DNA from: Zelopaecilomyces penicillatus
Taxonomy: Eukaryota; Ascomycota; Sordariomycetes; Hypocreales; Pseudodiploosporaceae
Reading direction: 5' to 3'
Length of the DNA stretch: 64,000 nt
Assembly: GCA_005765155.1 (NCBI GenBank)
Contig: VCCP01000007.1
Span: 2,373,501-2,437,500 of the forward strand
The notes under the pieces are model-generated. The model made no database searches. It saw only the letters and a list, made by a program, of their open reading frames with translations, and was not told the DNA's origin. The position numbers and the translations under genes are program-made. This document shows, piece after piece, positions 37,271-47,500 of this stretch (the stretch's first letter is position 1; each line of letters starts with the position of its first letter).

Positions 37271-37738
37271 CTAAAAGCCAAGACATTTGGAAATGTCTCC
37301 CTGGGCAATTCCCGAACGTTCATCCGACCGCTCGTTTGCATTGGCACAGCGATTGTCAAAATCTTGAATGGCCGCCGCATTATCAGCAGGTATGGGACAA
37401 CCGAAGTACTTAAAATCGCGACTGTGACAGAAGAGAACGAAGCCGGCTGCTTGGCACGCTTCCACTGACACTTTGCTAATCTCGCGGACTCTCTCGGCTC
37501 CCAGCCTCTCAATCTCCTCGTCGATGATTGGAACAACGCCACAAGTCTTGACAACAAGGTCCACCTTGGGTTGCGGGATGAAACCTTCGGAACAGGTGAA
37601 TTGTGTTTCGCCGTTGAAATTACCGATGTGGTATCGGCCGCCGATGCAAAGTTCTCGGCAATCTTCACTGTCTCCGCAAGGCTCATCGAAGCCGAGAGCT
37701 CTGGCTGCGAGAAGAGAGAGAATAGCGAAAACCTTCAT
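37271..37738 (-). CDS. Small secreted cysteine-rich protein, tandem copy B
   Basis: The product is 155 residues, starting at 37738 with the signal peptide MKVFAILSLLAARALG. The mature part carries ten cysteines (PCG, DCR, LCI, FTC, KTC, EAC, LFC, FGC, NRC, SKC), enough for five disulfides, in a compact extracellular protein. I recognise no named domain; it has the profile of effector-like or otherwise secreted fungal proteins, and no function should be assumed. A longer in-frame start at 37873 exists. I reject it because a well-formed intron (37744-37814) lies in that extension and the leader peptide begins at 37738. The promoter has a TATA box at 37921-37926. A paralogous tandem copy lies at 35913-36380. 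Confidence 0.8.
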   Translation of the reverse strand: MKVFAILSLLAARALGFDEPCGDSEDCRELCIGGRYHIGNFNGETQFTCSEGFIPQPKVDLVVKTCGVVPIIDEEIERLGAERVREISKVSVEACQAAGFVLFCHSRDFKYFGCPIPADNAAAIQDFDNRCANANERSDERSGIAQGDISKCLGF

Positions 37739-37743
37739 GTTGA

Positions 37744-37814
37744 CTTGAGAGAGAAAATAAATGGTTAGTACCTTGGAAATAGAAGACGAGGACTGGCGAA
37801 CTGGGTAAACATAC
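37744..37814 (-). other. 5' UTR intron of copy B
   Basis: On the minus strand there is a GTATGT donor at 37814-37809, a perfect TACTAAC branch point near 37773, a pyrimidine-rich tract and a CAAG acceptor ending at 37744. It is 71 bases long and ends five bases before the ATG. Confidence 0.75.
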
Positions 37815-37920
37815 TTGATATTTCGCGAAGAGAGGTGCTTTGATGTGTGTGTGAGATTTGGGGGGGGAGACAAGATGGCGATGATTTGAAAGCCTGGACT
37901 TTGCGGAAACTTGGCCTCTC

Positions 37921-37954
37921 TTTATAATAACATGTTTTCTACATCGCGGGCCGG
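37921..37954 (-). promoter_or_regulatory. Promoter of copy B: TATA box and conserved CGCGGGCCGG block
   Basis: TATAAA on the minus strand (37921-37926), with the 18-base block shared with copy A at 37937-37954 immediately upstream. Conservation of the block between copies makes it a candidate regulator binding site. Confidence 0.6.
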
Positions 37955-38622
37955 CAATGTAATGAACAGGGTCTTGCTTGATTAATCACTGAGTAGAGTT
38001 ACCGTATCCATCGTCCATCGCTGCGTGCTAAGTCCGAGTTTTCCTCCAGTTGATAGCTCATAGCTAAGACATCAAATAAAATGGACAAAGCAAAAGCTGG
38101 TTCATAGTGCCGGTGTATTAGAGGGAACTCGCGGCTTAGGATAAATCCTGACCGACACTTTGTCTCAAAGAGCCCACTCACAGGACTAGCAAGTATGCTA
38201 CACAGGGGACCGCTTTACAGATATATTTTTACCCGAGTACCCTTTTCTTCATTGTCTTTTGCTAAAAAGAGAACGTTGTTGTTATCGGCTTTAAGGTAAC
38301 GGATAGCAAGATTGTTCACCGGTCCTTGTCAAGAACGTAGAAATGTGTAAAGTTATTCGCCGATGTTTTAATTCGATCTATTCACACTCCGCTGAATAAA
38401 TTCCATTCCCTGCGTGGTACTTGACCGATCATTATCTGATATTATTAGCACTTGGAATTAAAACCAAGAGGGCCACCAAACATTTCCATATTGTTGCTTC
38501 ACTATGCTGAGCCCAGCAAAGGGAACACCGTCAATCAATGAAACAGCTTTTTTTAAGCAGAGAGGTTACCTACCCTATCAGAAAACAGCTCCTACCATTT
38601 TGGGGTGAAACATTTCTAGTGT

Positions 38623-39531
38623 CTATTTGTCTGACCACACATCACCATCCTCATCAACCGGCCTAAGCCCACCACCACGGCCCGTCGTCTCCGCCAATTG
38701 CTCTTCCAAGCTCGCCATCTCCGCCTCCATCAGAGCTGGGTCGGCGCACGTCCTTGTCTTGTCGAAATCAATCAGGACAACCTGCCCATCGGGGCGTATA
38801 ATAAAGTTGTACTTATTACAGTCCCCATGTAGAAACCCGAGCGCATGAAAGCGGCGCAAGGCCGCCTTGCAGATTTCCAAGTCGGCTGGCTCGGCGTTTC
38901 GTCCGTCTGGAATTTTCTCCAGAAGGAATCCAATGACTCGGCCTGCCTCGTGGATGTGCCCGAGAAATTTGGGAGCAATGTCTTGGTCCTTTAGGACCTG
39001 GTACATGCGGGTTTCGGCTTCCATGTACTGAATCTCCCAGTAGAATCGCGCCATCTTGGCAATCATCCTCTCTTCTAGTGCAGAATCCGCTATCCATTTG
39101 CATTCCTGAGTCAGCAGCGCGAGATATTCGGTGCGTTCAATGTCAAGATGATCGACCATCCGCGGATGCCAGATTGTTTCCACACTGGGCAAATCCGCAG
39201 ACGACAGCGCCACTTCTAGTTGACGAGACAAAGGGTTGCGGGTAATGCACGCCGACTTCCAAGTGTCTTCTTGATAAGCTAGAGGAGGAAGAATATTCTC
39301 GAAATCGAGGGGCATGTCATCCAACGACTCAGCATCAAGAGTCCCGCCTTTGATGGTGATGTACTTGACGTTTCGGTTGGCTAGGATGCGGAAGTGGCAG
39401 TCACATCTGTCATTCGTAGAGACTTCCATGGAAATTAAGCTAGGCGGCTCACTAGTCGACGACATTTTAACCGTGAGGACAGCCGATTTCGTCGATTTCC
39501 CTGCAATGGAGTTGAAAGAGGGCTTGAACAA
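38623..39531 (-). CDS. APH/protein-kinase-like fold protein (small-molecule kinase-like)
   Basis: Single exon, 302 residues. The C-terminal half has the catalytic loop LHGDCNKYN (His235-Asp237-Asn242) and the metal-binding IDFDK (Asp255/Asp257), the layout of aminoglycoside-phosphotransferase-like kinases. The ATP-side lobe is recognisable from APKFLGHIHE and the hinge-like VIGFLLEKIPDG. The N-terminal 90 residues show no domain I recognise. Such proteins are abundant in filamentous fungi, mostly without known substrates. Translation could start instead at the second methionine (residue 23, 39465). No signal peptide or membrane segment is seen, so a cytosolic protein is expected. Confidence 0.75.
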   Translation of the reverse strand: MFKPSFNSIAGKSTKSAVLTVKMSSTSEPPSLISMEVSTNDRCDCHFRILANRNVKYITIKGGTLDAESLDDMPLDFENILPPLAYQEDTWKSACITRNPLSRQLEVALSSADLPSVETIWHPRMVDHLDIERTEYLALLTQECKWIADSALEERMIAKMARFYWEIQYMEAETRMYQVLKDQDIAPKFLGHIHEAGRVIGFLLEKIPDGRNAEPADLEICKAALRRFHALGFLHGDCNKYNFIIRPDGQVVLIDFDKTRTCADPALMEAEMASLEEQLAETTGRGGGLRPVDEDGDVWSDK

Positions 39532-39983
39532 TGGAGGGAAGGCTGTCAGTCAACCAACACAACCTGGAGTTCATTTGCACGTGCTCTAGCAACGCAACCA
39601 CTTAAGCGCCAACATCGCAACCAGGTGAGAAAAGCAAGCCATGATGAAATCCAAAGCCTGCATATTGAACCTAAGTTACAGTCGCTGTTGGTTGGCTTGA
39701 TAATTGAAACTTCATATCAGACCAACAAACGGCTACAAATCTACTAGGCGCCTACCGTTCATCCTCAACAACAGTCCAAGCTTAAATTCCAATATATTGG
39801 GATATGAGATGACCGCCTATGAGTACCTTTGCTTGGCTAATGGGGAGACCAACCATGAAATGTACAACAGGAAGAAGGTATTGTTTCTGCCAGTAGATCA
39901 TCTAGATTGACTGGGTATGGTCAGGGTATAATTTAAAATCCGCGAGTTATGAGGCCAATCGTGATGAATCGTGTTCTAAAACG
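39532..39983. other. Intergenic spacer
   Basis: These 452 bases separate two minus-strand genes. No gene was recognised. Confidence 0.5.
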
Positions 39984-41027
39984 TCATGCAGGGAGCCCAT
40001 CATAACCTAGAACGTTAAAATAACCACCGCGGCGAGCGAGCTCTGGCCCATGGAGAAATCGTGTTCCATCCTTGCTTCTAGCCCAGAGCTGCCGTGTTTC
40101 CACACATTGTGAGAAATGGGCCAAGAAGCCCTGGGTCGAGAAAGTCTGGTCTCGATCTTCCGAACCATCGCGAAGAAGTTCCAGACGAATCTGACAGCCT
40201 TTGCAGCTGACACCACGTTCGAGTTTGGCATTCTCCAAGCTATAGTACGGATATGCTGTAGCCGTCATAAAACGTTGATCTGATTGCTCCTTCCGGCTTC
40301 GCAAATCTCGAGCCAAGTCATCTTTGATGGCCTTGGTGGCAAGTAGCTTTTGTGTGATTATTTTTTCACATATCAGATGCTTCGGCCGTCTTGCTGGTTC
40401 TTCCATCATATTATAGATGCCAGGTACTGTCCGCAAACTTGGCCCCGATAGGCGTTTGAGTCGACTTGGAGATATATGTGCGAGTCTGGCGAAGGCGGCG
40501 GGGGGAAGGACGCGGTAGTAGGTCGACGACTGGAGGCAATCGAAGCAGCATCTCTCCGCGGTGAAGAGGAACAAAAGCCCCCCAAAGCCACCACAAGTAG
40601 AGCATTTATCCGTTATGAGCGGTCGATAGAGGTCGTTGATGGTGAAGCAGGGAGCAAGTCCGGCGCGCAACAGACCTCGCAGGCCTTCCAACCCATGCTT
40701 GGAGACCAATTCATATTCCCAAAGTCCGGTGGATAAGATACGAGCGCGCCGGTTGACTTGGCGGAAGTGGAAGAAGGAACGAACATCGAGCTCGCGGAGG
40801 ACCATGGACGCGAGTTCTACGGGTAGACGACCCACAATCCCGAGCTCCGCGGTCGGCAACGTCTCGAAAGCTGTTTGGAGAGACCTCTGAACTTGCCGCA
40901 TATCGTGTGGGCGCGAACGAATTACAACGAGGTCAAAGTCTCGCCGATGATATGAACATATCCGAAGGATCGCTTCAGCATGTTTCTCAATATCCACAGG
41001 AACATCAACGCTGCTCGTTTTGGCCAT
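39984..41027 (-). CDS. F-box domain protein
   Basis: Single exon, 347 residues. An F-box lies at about residues 66-100 (GRLPVELASMVLREL, then FFHFRQVNRRAR). It would bind Skp1 in an SCF ubiquitin ligase and present a substrate. After it come paired cysteines, CSTC (142-145) and CCFDC (160-164), and a further CKGC with a later AHFSQC near residues 275-310, suggesting zinc-stabilised regions. No leucine-rich or WD repeats are seen, so the target is unknown. Such short F-box proteins are numerous in ascomycetes. Confidence 0.82.
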   Translation of the reverse strand: MAKTSSVDVPVDIEKHAEAILRICSYHRRDFDLVVIRSRPHDMRQVQRSLQTAFETLPTAELGIVGRLPVELASMVLRELDVRSFFHFRQVNRRARILSTGLWEYELVSKHGLEGLRGLLRAGLAPCFTINDLYRPLITDKCSTCGGFGGLLFLFTAERCCFDCLQSSTYYRVLPPAAFARLAHISPSRLKRLSGPSLRTVPGIYNMMEEPARRPKHLICEKIITQKLLATKAIKDDLARDLRSRKEQSDQRFMTATAYPYYSLENAKLERGVSCKGCQIRLELLRDGSEDRDQTFSTQGFLAHFSQCVETRQLWARSKDGTRFLHGPELARRGGYFNVLGYDGLPA

Positions 41028-41553
41028 CTGGGAGGTTTGTGTTGAATCTGCCGAGGTGTGGTGGTGTCCCAGACGCGCTTCAGATCGCGGCTATAAGGTA
41101 TGAGCTGGCCTGTCGCGTAAAGTGCATCCATGTATTAGGCAAGGTACGTACCTGAAGCGATCGCCTCAGTGCTATAGAAGAGATGATAGATTACATTCAT
41201 ACGAACATATTATTATTTATATTTTCAATTTCTAGTATAATATCATGATTGATGAAACTCATAATTAACCTTTTTTTGTAAATGTGTCAAATAGTTTATC
41301 ACAATTATAGGCAAACCTATCATCTTCTAGCTGGCAACCTGTTCTAATTAACCCCTTCCCTGAACAAATCCACACTAGTTTACAACATTCAGGGAGAAGA
41401 TGCGCATCCTTACAATGTCGTAGGTACCTACAAACAGACCATGGACAAGTTACTGATTTCATTACTACATTACATAGCGCGACAAACCATCAACGAAATG
41501 TCATTTTAGTCTACCTTCATACTCCTAAACTCCTCAAGCTCTTTCACAGTCAA
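41028..41553. other. Intergenic spacer, AT-rich
   Basis: It probably holds the F-box gene promoter and the 3' UTR of the TcA-like gene. The section 41190-41280 is strongly AT-rich. No gene was recognised. Confidence 0.5.
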
Positions 41554-44500
41554 TCAAGTCTCCCGCGTCTTTACACTATATCCCACAACCATGTATACAT
41601 CTTGGATAGCCTCTGGCTTCAACTGAGGCTCTGGGCCAGCCAGAGACCCGACCAGAATCCACTGCCCCGTCGGCTTGCCAAACTTTTGGCTCGTTCGCAA
41701 AAGCTTGCCCGTTTTTGCCAGCTTGAGTCTATCTTGTGGACGTGTTGGAATTGCAATCTTATCAGGTGCTGCTGGGGCAGGCGTTGCGGGAGCTGGTTCT
41801 AGCCAGAGCTCAATGGTCTCAGTGGTGTATTTTGTTCGAAAGTTCTCCTTGACGAGCACAAACACCTGGATCTTTTCAATAGTAATGGCCGTTTGACTGA
41901 AGACGTAGGGGAAGCGCACGGTCGATAAGTCAATGTACATCTGGCTTCTCATAAATATTCCTCCTCCTCCCCCACCGTCAGTAGGAGCTTGGGCAGGTAG
42001 TAGAGGCCCGCCGAGGAAGCGGAACCATCCCGTGGGGAAGTCATGGCGCAGACTGAAGAGGCGCGCAAGGCCATTTTGGCTCTCAGCCATGGAGATGGAT
42101 TTCAGGAGCTTGGTGTCCATTTCGGTCTGCGCAGCGGCTCGGACTGCGTCGCCACCTTCACGAGCTGTATAGCGGATTGTGATCATGACGTCGGCCATGG
42201 TGCAGTAGTCAAACGGCCGGAAGACGCCGTTGGGTAATTGAATACGCCACGCGGAGACCGCACCGCGCCGTTCAAAGGGGAGGTAGCGCTCGTCGCGGAG
42301 GGAGACTTCAAAGAGCCCGGCGTCGTTCTGGCCGGTGCTGGTCGCCATGGACTGCGACTGGCCGTAGGTGTCGGAAAACCGGGAGTCGTTCTCGGCAGCT
42401 CGCGCGTAAGAGCCGCCAGAGAGCCGGCTGGTGGTCCGGATGCTGCTCTTGAGAAGGGTGAGTGTGCAGGCAATACTAGTGTATGGGCCGACAACGCAGG
42501 GGAGCGTGAGGCTGACGCTCTTGATGCGCCGGAAGTAGTGGCCTGGGTAGAGCAGATCAAAGGCTGGCTCGGGGATGGAGAAGTAGGCATCACCTAGCTC
42601 ACGAAGTTGTATCAGGGCGAATGGATCGAGCTGTGCGAGGGAGAAGGTGGTGGTGATTTCGTACTCTCGCTGGTCTAGTTCGAGATACGACAACTCCATG
42701 CGCTTGAGGTCGTGGAGGAGCTTGTCACCTGCAACAAGACCCTTCTTCAAACTGTCCCAGTAGCCAAACGTGATAAAGGGGGAGCCGCTGTCGGGAAGCC
42801 CCAGATCGTACCGGTACGCGGCCTCGGCCTTCTTGGCGAGATCATAAGCTGTCTGATACGTATGGAAGTAGAGTGTCGATATCTGGCCCATCATCCAGTC
42901 ATATAACTCCTGTCCGCTAAACTTGCTTCTCATAAACTCATCAATCTCGACGGCGTTTTTGCGCTGCAAGTCATGGTTGTTGAGCTCCGTCTGTGCGAGG
43001 CTGACTTTAATCGCCGCAGAGGCAATTGTCATGTCAATCTGCTTGAGCTCCAGTTCCGCCAGCTTCTTCTGCAAGTCCCAGTCGTCCTGGCGCCGGTTGT
43101 ACGTACCGAGCGTGCCAAGCATGCTGCTGGCCTGCCGGGCGAGCGCGGCGTTGTTGTGCATGAACGCGGCAAAGGAGCCGGCGGCTTTACCGAAGTTACT
43201 ACCTCCGGCGGTGGCGCCGAGGGTGGTGGGAGTTCCGATTTTGATCTCCGGGAAGACAAAGGCGGTACCGCTGCCGAGGAGGGCGATGGATTCGATGAGC
43301 AGGCCGATGCCGATGGCGGATTCAATTCCCATGGCGGATTTCTCGTAGTCATTCATGAATTCAATGGAGGAGTAGTGGTCATACCGGGCTTGGACAGTTG
43401 TCTTGCTTCGCTGAGCACCATCAGCAACGGCTTTGGCATCGTCGATTTGAGTCTTCTTGACTAGTCTGACAGCGTCTAGCAGTGAGGACTCGTGGCGTTG
43501 TCTGAGGAGGGCCAAGGCTTCTGTATCTTTCTTTTCGAGTAGTGACAGCACAGTGTTTCCAAGTGTGCGGACCTCGTTGGCAAGCTCAGCGGCTTTGGTG
43601 GCAATCACTGAGAACCGGTGGTGTGGTAAAGTCGCACTGACGTCGTTGAGGGCGCTGCTGAGATCGAGACCAGAGGCTGCGGCTCTCGCGAGCATCAGAG
43701 GGTCAATAGGCGGGTCGAAGAGAGCGAGCTGCCGCGTGACGCCTTGGAGATTCTGGCAGTTCCGGATCTTGAAGAGTCGGTCGGACACAATATCCCAGTA
43801 GGAGAGCATCTTGTCGTTACGTGGGGGGCAAAAGTAGAGCATGGATGGGCGGACAACTTGGGTGCCGGGTTCGGAGGGAACCACGGCGTTGCCCAATGGC
43901 CTGACTAGGTCTTCGATGGGGACGAGGGCGTTGGAGAGGCTTGTCAGACGAGGTTCGAGAGTGCCGAATGTCTGAGGACCTGCTGTTGCACGAGAGGGAA
44001 TCTCTCGTGGACGAGGGCCAAGGATCTCAGCGGCCAGTGTGTAGATCTGCGTGGCTTCGTTGATCTTTTCCATTGTATCTGCTCTAAACAGCTGATCGCC
44101 CCAAGCAATCAAGTTATCCAGATACTTCATCACCACAGACTTCTGGAACGCCGTCGTCCGCGTCTGTGCAACTGCAAACGGCTGAAAGGGGTTCCGGCGC
44201 CATCGATCCACCGACGCCTCAAAGTTAGCCAGCGCGGTCAATTCATCCGGTTTCAACTTCGCAAGGGCCTCTGGGTTCCCTCGCGCCGCCATGAAGCGGA
44301 ACAGGGCTGGCAGCGTCTCAAGCGCATATTGGGCCTTGGAAGTCTCGAAAAACTTTCGCATGCGCCAGAATTTCTGGGGTGACTCAAGGCTCGAGGCGTC
44401 GGTTGGGTCAAAAATGTAGTGGAACCATTTCTGGGCTTCTTTGAATTTCTGGTTCTTGCTGAGCCGCTCGGCAATCAGTAAGGGAATGTGGTAGAATAGT

Positions 44501-47500
44501 TCCCAGTTGTACACGGCATAGAGGCCGTCGTCAAAGTCGACGACTTCGTCGGCATACCGGCCATTCACGGTCTTCACGGCGATGGAAGGTGAATACTGTT
44601 GGAAACTAGGGGAGTGTGAAAGTTGCAGTGGACGCTGCATTAGTCCGTCGATTCCATCTCTGCTCAGATGAAGCATAAACTCCCTTACAAACGGGTGGTA
44701 GGCTAGAGAAAATGTGAACTGAGCTGGCGATGTAAAGGGGCTGAAGATGGGAATGGGGTTCTTTTTGATGATTTCCGAAGCCGCGGTGCGACTGATGGTT
44801 CCTAGCTGTGGGATGATACGGCCGAGCTGGAGCAATGGAGAACCCAGGTCTGCAGGAGATGTCCTCACGGGCATTGGACGGAATTTGTCAGAGAGTGCGG
44901 GTGTGCCGCCGACAAGTGTAGGACGTTTGAGTTTTGCGAAATCACCGGGCTTGAACAAGATAGGGGGTCTTTTAAGCTTGTTGAGATTCAGACCCGATAT
45001 AAACCTAAAGTCAAGTCTCTCAGCGCGGTTTTGGACAGGGCCAATGGGAGACTGTAACGGCCGTATCGGTCGAATGACGGCTACGTTTTCAAGCACGCGA
45101 GGCAGTACCCCTGACTGTGTGAATCGCAAACCACCTGCAATCTCGGGATTGGGGTAGGGCTTATTGATATCGGGAATCAGGGGTTTCATTTTTTCAGCGT
45201 ATTTTGCCCAGAATCTGGCGTCGAGCCAGGAAGGGTCTAAGAAATCCGGGTTGGGCACATAGCGTGGTGGCCGAGGGATAATGGTAGGTACGACAAAGTG
45301 TGAGCACTGGTCGTGTTGGAAGAAAAAGGGGCGCTGGCATAGGAACTGAGGGTCCTGGTGAGCAGGAAGTACACGGAATGTGCCAGGAGTGTTGCCCAGT
45401 ACGGGCACTTTGATCTTCGCGGAGGACACCCCAGGCAGGCTCCAGGAGCCGTGGACATTATGGCCAACAACTTGAAGATCCATCCCTGTGCTAGCGGTGT
45501 CTTCAGTCACGCTTTCTTCAAAGGCCATATTGCGAAGGTTTGTATTGGGAGGCAGTGCTGGCCAGAACCCAGATTCTGAATCCCGTGCGGAATTGACGAC
45601 TTCAGGGGAACTGTTGACACCTCGAAACACAAAGGTTCCTAAAACACCAGACCCAGGGTCTTCTGTTGTCATGCGTTCTTTCTGTGCAATACACTGGACT
45701 TCAAGTACGTCCACCTTGGAGTTTTTGTCGGCGGCAGCTTTGGATATGCCGACTTTGCTGCGTAACGTGAGCTGGTCTGCTCGGACAGGTTGTCCGTCGT
45801 ATTCCAGAATGGGCGTGATAATGCCCACCTCGGACACTTGTTTGGCTAGCCATCTGTCGCCTTCGCGCTGGCTCCATGCGATTTTGACTTCCCAAAAGGT
45901 AGGTGAATCTGGAAGTTCCTTGTCGGCACCGGGCATCTTGATGGGTTTGGCTTCCTGGCGGCTAACGAATACGGCCCAGAAGATGAATAGTTTGCGGTTC
46001 CAGACGATAGGTAGGAGGTGATCGCTTTGAATTTCGACTTCAATATGGGTCCAGCCGGGACTCCAGTAGCTGGACTCAAATCGCTGACAGTAAAAGTACT
46101 TGCGGTTCTGGCCTCTGGTACGGCCGATGATGTGCATGGTGTCAACAGCGGGGGGTCCGGGCCCATATCTTTCTTCTTCGTGGTAGAAACCTACAATCTC
46201 TAGGCGGGAGACCTCGTCGAGACCCATTAGATACTTTCGGTATGCCTTTTCGACGGAAGCATCGGTGACGTCGGTCTGTTGCAACTCGGATACTAGATCT
46301 TTAAACAGCGGTGTCTGGTCCTGACGAACCTCAGCTTCGAGGTAGTTTTCGGGCGAAATAAGAATGCGGTAGTTGGCACCATGTATGTTTTGGTTCTTCA
46401 TCCACGCCCATTCAAGCCACCTGTCGTCGACTTCTTCGTTAGGAACAAGGCCATTGATGTTCTCCAAATTAAGCAAGCACCGCTGAACAAACATCTGAAT
46501 CGAGCAGATGGCTTGCTTAATGCGGGACGTAAGCTGACAAGGGCCCATTTCGACATCGATGAGAAAGTGGGCAGATATATCAGATGGGTCGCGCCAGCTG
46601 AGCCGTGCCGCTTGAGGAGTCGTGAGAAGCGCCTTTACAAGAGATGCTCTTTGCTGCTCGCGCAAGGTGTTACGCAGTGGTCGTGCGACGCTGGTGAGCC
46701 ATGTGTCTTGGTCGTATTTGGCTTTTGCGGTTTGTACGGCAAGCTGGGCGGTAGTAATATCAGGCTCTGCGGCTGTGAGAGCCAGTGCGTCGCTAGGGGA
46801 GCTGCCGAGCTGTTTGAGGACAGAGATGGCGTCGAGGATGCGATCAAGCGCTACTTCATCTTGGAATGACTTTGTAGTAGTGAATTGTAAGATTGTTTTG
46901 CAGACATAAGTCAAATCTGTCAAAGGAAACCCGAGTTGGTCGGATAAATAGAGGAGAATAGGATCAATGTCGGCGTTGGGTTTACGGGATGTCGTAAAGA
47001 TGTCGTTCAATAATGTGACGCCGTTTAGAAGTCTATCTCGCAATGAGACAAGTCGATTGAGCCGTTCCCATGCGATGAATCGAATACTACTTTCCACTAT
47101 AGTGGGTGCGGGAGATGTCAAGGGTAGCGAGCCGAGATCAAGCCAGCCAGTAGTTGGATCTGCTGGAGTGGTTCTGAATTCGAAAAGCCATTTGAGCTGC
47201 ACAAAAGAAAACTTGAAGCGGGTGATGAGCAACGATACTTTCTTTACCAACAGCAAGGCTTTGTATTGGATTGGGAAGAGCACTCTTGTAGCTGAAATGG
47301 CTGTATTTGCTTCGATGAAGCTTGAATCGCAAAACGTCTCGACAGCAGAAACACCATTTACGACACTAAGTCGACGTAGGATGTATTCCATGTCTTGGGT
47401 TTGTAACCCAGCGTCCATACCTAGCGACCGGACAACAGCCTGTGTGCAAAGGATGCGTCGAAGCGCCGGAAGCAACTTCTGCAACATAAATATGAATCTC

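Larger units (their letters stand above)
37739..38622. other. Upstream region of copy B and spacer
   Basis: It contains the 5' UTR intron, promoter and duplicated upstream sequence of copy B up to about 38167. From 38168 to 38622 I see no gene. Confidence 0.5.

Noticed and set aside
37739..37873. Upstream in-frame start extending copy B to 200 residues
   Set aside because: The extension contains a canonical intron (GTATGT, TACTAAC, CAAG), and the signal peptide starts at 37738.
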